Source: Cyanophora paradoxa
Taxonomy: Eukaryota > Glaucocystophyceae > Cyanophorales > Cyanophoraceae
DNA: 42,375 nt
NCBI GenBank assembly: GCA_004431415.1
Contig: QPMI01000319.1
Location: 1 to 42,375 of the forward strand
Direction of reading: 5' to 3'
Shown: piece by piece, positions 39,001 to 42,375 of the stretch
Position numbering within the stretch: position 1 is the stretch's first letter
Layout of the letters: every line of letters starts with the position of its first letter
Program-made: the position numbers and the translations under genes
The notes under the pieces: generated by a model
What the model was told of the DNA's origin: nothing
The model's input: only the letters and a program-made list of their open reading frames with translations
The model's database searches: none

Positions 39001-42000
39001 TGCCTGCTGTTTGTGTGGGTGGGACCCCTGTGAGATTTCGGGGGGCATGGGGCAGCCCGAACCCAACTCGAAACTAGAAAACTAACACCCCTCCCTATCA
39101 TGCAAACCTGCCAGAGTGCTCTGGCGAATCCCAGCGCTCCCGCCTGCTGTTTCGTGTGGTGGGGACCCCTGTGAGATTTCGGGGGCAATGGGGCAGCCCG
39201 AACCAACTCGAAACTAGAAACTAACACCCTCCCTATCATGCAAACCTGCCAGAGTGCTCTGCGAATCCCAGCCTCCCTGCCTGCTGTTTGTGTGGTGGGG
39301 ACCCCTGTAGATTTCGGGGGCGATCAGGGCAGCCCGAACCAACCTCGAAACTAGAAAACTAACACCCTCCCTATCATGCAACTTGCCAAGTGCTCTGGCG
39401 AATCCCAGCGCTCCCTGCCTGCTGTTTGTGTGGGTGGGGACCCCTGTGAGATTTCGGGGGCGATCGGGGCAGCCCCAACCCAACTCGAAACTGAAAACTA
39501 ACACCCCTCCCTATCATGCAAACCTGCCAGAGTGCTCTGGCGAATCCCAGCGCTCCCTGCCTGCTGTTTGTGTGGGTGGGGACCCCTGTGAGATTTTGGG
39601 GGCAATGGGGCAGCCCTGAACCCAACCTCGAAACTAGAAAACTAACACCCCTCCCTATCATGCAAACCTGCCAGAGTGCTCTGGCGAATCCCAGTGCTCC
39701 CCGCCTGCTGTTTCGTGTGGTTGGGGACCCCTGTGAGATTTCGGGGGCAATGGGGCAGCCCGAACCAACTCGAAACTAGAAAACTAACACCCCTCCCTAT
39801 CATGCAAACCTGCCAGAGTGCTCTGGCGAATCCCAGCACTCCCTGCCTGCTGTTTGTGTGGTGGGGACCCCTGTAGATTTCGGGGGCGATCAGGGCAGCC
39901 CGCACCAACCTCGAAACTAGAAAACTAACACCCTCCCTATCATGCAACTGCCAAGTGCTCTGGCGAATCCCAGCGCTCCTGCCTGCTGTTTCGTGTGGGT
40001 GGGACCCCTGTGAGATTTCGGGGGCGATCGGGGCAGCCCCAACCCAACATCGAAACTGAAAACTAACACCCTCCCTATCATGCAAACCTGCCAGAGTGCT
40101 CTGGCGAATCCCAGCGCTCCCTGCCTGCTGTTTGTGTGGGTGGGGACCCCTGTGAGATTTCGGGGGCATGGGGCAGCCCGAACCCAACTCGAAACTAGAA
40201 AACTAACACCCCTCCCTATCATGCAAACCTGCCAGAGTGCTCTGGCGAATCCCAGTGCTCCCGCCTGCTGTTTGTGTGGTGGGGACCCCTGTGAGATTTC
40301 GGGGGCAATGGGGCAGCCCGAACCAACCTCGAAACTAGAAAACAACACCCCTCCCTATCATGCAAACCTGCCAGAGTGCTCTGGCGAATCCCAGCGCTCC
40401 CTGCCTGCTGTTTGGTTGGTGGGACCCCTGTGAGATTTGGGGGCGATGGTGGCAGCCCTGAACCCATCCTCGAAACTAGAAAGCTAACACCCCTCCCTAT
40501 CATGCAAACCTGCCAGAGTGCTCTGGCGAATCCCAGCCCTCCCTGCCTGCTGTTTCGTGTGGGTGGGGACCCCTGTGAGATTTCGGGGGGCGATGGGGGC
40601 AGCCCCAAACCCAACCTCGAAACTAGACAACTAACACCCCTCCCTATCATGCAAACCTGCCAGAGTGCTCTGGCGAATCCCAGCGCTCCCTGCCTGCTGT
40701 TTTGTGTGGGTGGGGACCCCTGTCAGATTTCGGGGGCCATCAGGGCAGCCCCAAACCCAACCTCGAAACAAGAAAACTAACACCCCTCCCTATCATGCAA
40801 TCTTGCCAGAGTGCTCTGGCGAATCCCAGCGCTCCCTGCCTGCTGTTTCTTGTGGGTGGGGACCCCTGTGAGATTTCGGGGGCGATGGGGGCAGCCCCAA
40901 ACCCAACCTCGAAACTAGACAACTAACACCCCTCCCTATCATGCAAACCTGCCAGAGTGCTCTGGCGAATCCCAGCGCTCCCCGCCTGCTGTTTCGTGTG
41001 GGTGGGGACCCCTGTCAGATTTCGGGGGCGATCAGGGCAGCCCTGCACCGAACCTCGAAACTAGAAAACTAACACCCCTCCCTATCATGCAATCTTGCCA
41101 AAGTGCTCTGGCGAATCCCAGCGCTCCCTGCCTGCTGTTTCGTGTGGGTGGGGACCCCTGTGAGATTTCGGGGGGCGATCGGGGCAGCCCCAAACCCAAC
41201 ATCGAAACTTGAAAACTAACACCCCTCCCTATCATGCAAACCTGCCAGAGTGCTCTGGCGAATCCCAGCGCTCCCTGCCTGCTGTTTTGTGTGGGTGGGG
41301 ACCCCTGTGAGATTTCGGGGGGCAATGGGGCAGCCCTGAACTCAACCTCGAAACTAGAAAACTAACACCCTTCCCTATCATGCAAACCTGCCAGAGTGCT
41401 CTGGCGAATCCCAGCGCTCCCTGCCTGCTGTTTGGTCTAGGTGGGGACCCCTGTGAGCTTTTGGGGGGGCGATGTGGGCAGCCCCGAACCCAACCTCGAA
41501 ACTAGAAAACTAACACCCCTCCCTATCATGCAAACCTACCAGAGTGCTCTGGCGAATCCCAGCGCCCCCTGCCTGCTGTTTCGTGTGGGTGGGGACCCCT
41601 GTGAGATTTCGGGGGGCGATGGGGGCAGCCCCAAACCCAACCTCGAAACTAGACAACTAACACCCCTCCCTATCATGCAAACCTGCCAGAGTGCTCTGGC
41701 GCATCCCAGCGCTCCCTGCCTGCTGTTTCGTGTGGGTGGGGACCCCTGTCAGATTTCGGGGGCCATCAGGGCAGCCCTGCACCCAACCTCGAAACAAGAA
41801 AACTAACACCCCTCCCTATCATGCAATCTTGGCAGAGTGCTCTGGCGAATCCCAGCGCTCCCTGCCTGCTGTTTCATGTGGGTGGGGACCCCTGTGAGAT
41901 TTCGGGGGCGATGGGGGCAGCCCCAAACCCAACCTCGAAACTAGACAACTAACACCCCTCCCTATCATGCAAACCTGCCAGTGTGCTCTGGCGAATCCCA

Positions 42001-42375
42001 GCGCTCCCCGCCTGCTGTTTCGTGTGGGTGGGGACCCCTGTCAGATTTCGGGGGCGATCAGGGCAGCCCTGCACCGAACCTCGAAACAAGAAAACTTACA
42101 CCCCTCCCTATCATGCAATCTTGCCAAAGTGCTCTGGCGAATCCCAGCGCTCCCTGCCTGCTGTTTCATGTGGGTGGGGACCCCTGTGAGATTTCGGGGG
42201 GCGATGGTGGCAGCCCTGAACCCATCCTCGAAACTAGAAAGCTAACACCCCTCCCTTTCATGCAAACCTGCCAGAGTGCTCTGGCGAATCCCAGTGCTCC
42301 CTGCCTGCTGTTTCGTGTGGGTGGGGACCCCTGTGAGATTTCGGGGGGCGATCGGGCAGCCCCAAACCCAACCTC
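36025..42375 (+). repeat. 147-bp satellite, F, with 587-bp higher-order repeat
   Basis: About 43 units, all F, run to the window edge. A tetrameric higher-order repeat is clear. The variant with CAGGGCAGCCCTGCACC ends at about 36480, 37066, 37653, 38220, 38785 and 39906, with a related one at 39340. The true period is 586-587 bp (four monomers); the later shorter spacings come from single-base losses. Three other variants follow in fixed order, marked by CCCAACATCGAAACTTG, by GGGAGCAGCCCTGAACCCC and by CTCAACTTCG with TTTGGTGTAGG. From about 40440 the order becomes less regular. Confidence 0.95.

Noticed and set aside
36025-42375. Possible CRISPR array because of regular direct repeats
   Set aside because: There are no unique spacers between short repeats; whole 147-bp units repeat head to tail, and the context is eukaryotic.

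Overview
The window looks like a repeat-dominated stretch of a nuclear eukaryotic genome. It carries Ty3/gypsy LTR retrotransposon pieces, large satellite arrays with higher-order periodicity, one intronless Golgi-type glycosyltransferase-like gene and genes typical of eukaryotic DNA viruses. No operons or Shine-Dalgarno sites are apparent. The host could be an alga or another protist, but I cannot name it from the sequence.

About half of the window is one 147-bp satellite. It fills most of 0.5-5.6, 7.1-7.8, 16.4-22.6, 24.5-24.7, 29.8-31.3, 32.1-32.2, 35.3-35.6 and 36.0-42.4 kb. Below, 'F' orientation means that GTGGGTGGGGACCCC reads on the + strand and 'R' is the reverse. Because 147 is 49 codons and the unit lacks stops in several frames, the arrays create long false ORFs on both strands. 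At 36-40 kb four monomers form a 587-bp higher-order repeat. Other tandem arrays are a 123-bp unit (1.27-2.09 kb) and a 263-bp unit (11.6-12.7 kb).

The satellite is interrupted by domain-sized pieces of other elements. Two Ty3/gypsy families are present. Family A has a RT/RNase H piece at 5.6-6.9 kb and a gag-pol copy at 32.2-35.0 kb (-). Family B has a nearly full but broken copy at 24.7-29.2 kb (-), a RT fragment at 6.87-7.14 kb and a gag fragment at 23.95-24.48 kb. Isolated integrase, protease, pre-RT linker and LTR pieces lie elsewhere. A piece of non-LTR-type reverse transcriptase occurs twice with 174 identical bases.

The most interesting non-repeat content is virus-like. An AT-rich cluster at 14.3-16.3 kb has the C-terminal part of a candidate major capsid protein, an intact A32-type packaging ATPase and a convergent RING-finger gene. 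A separate fragment at 31.34-31.61 kb looks like the N-terminus of a viral minor capsid/penton-type protein. Together these suggest a degraded endogenous polinton-like virus or related element. A second, GC-richer region at 8.3-13.6 kb holds unrecognised ORFs, including two membrane-anchored proteins. Two of its TAG codons are followed directly by open in-frame sequence.

The region from about 37.86 to 40.44 kb shows systematic one-base shortening of homopolymers. This looks like unpolished long-read consensus, so frames and lengths there should not be trusted. Assembly chimerism is also a live explanation for some of the abrupt junctions.
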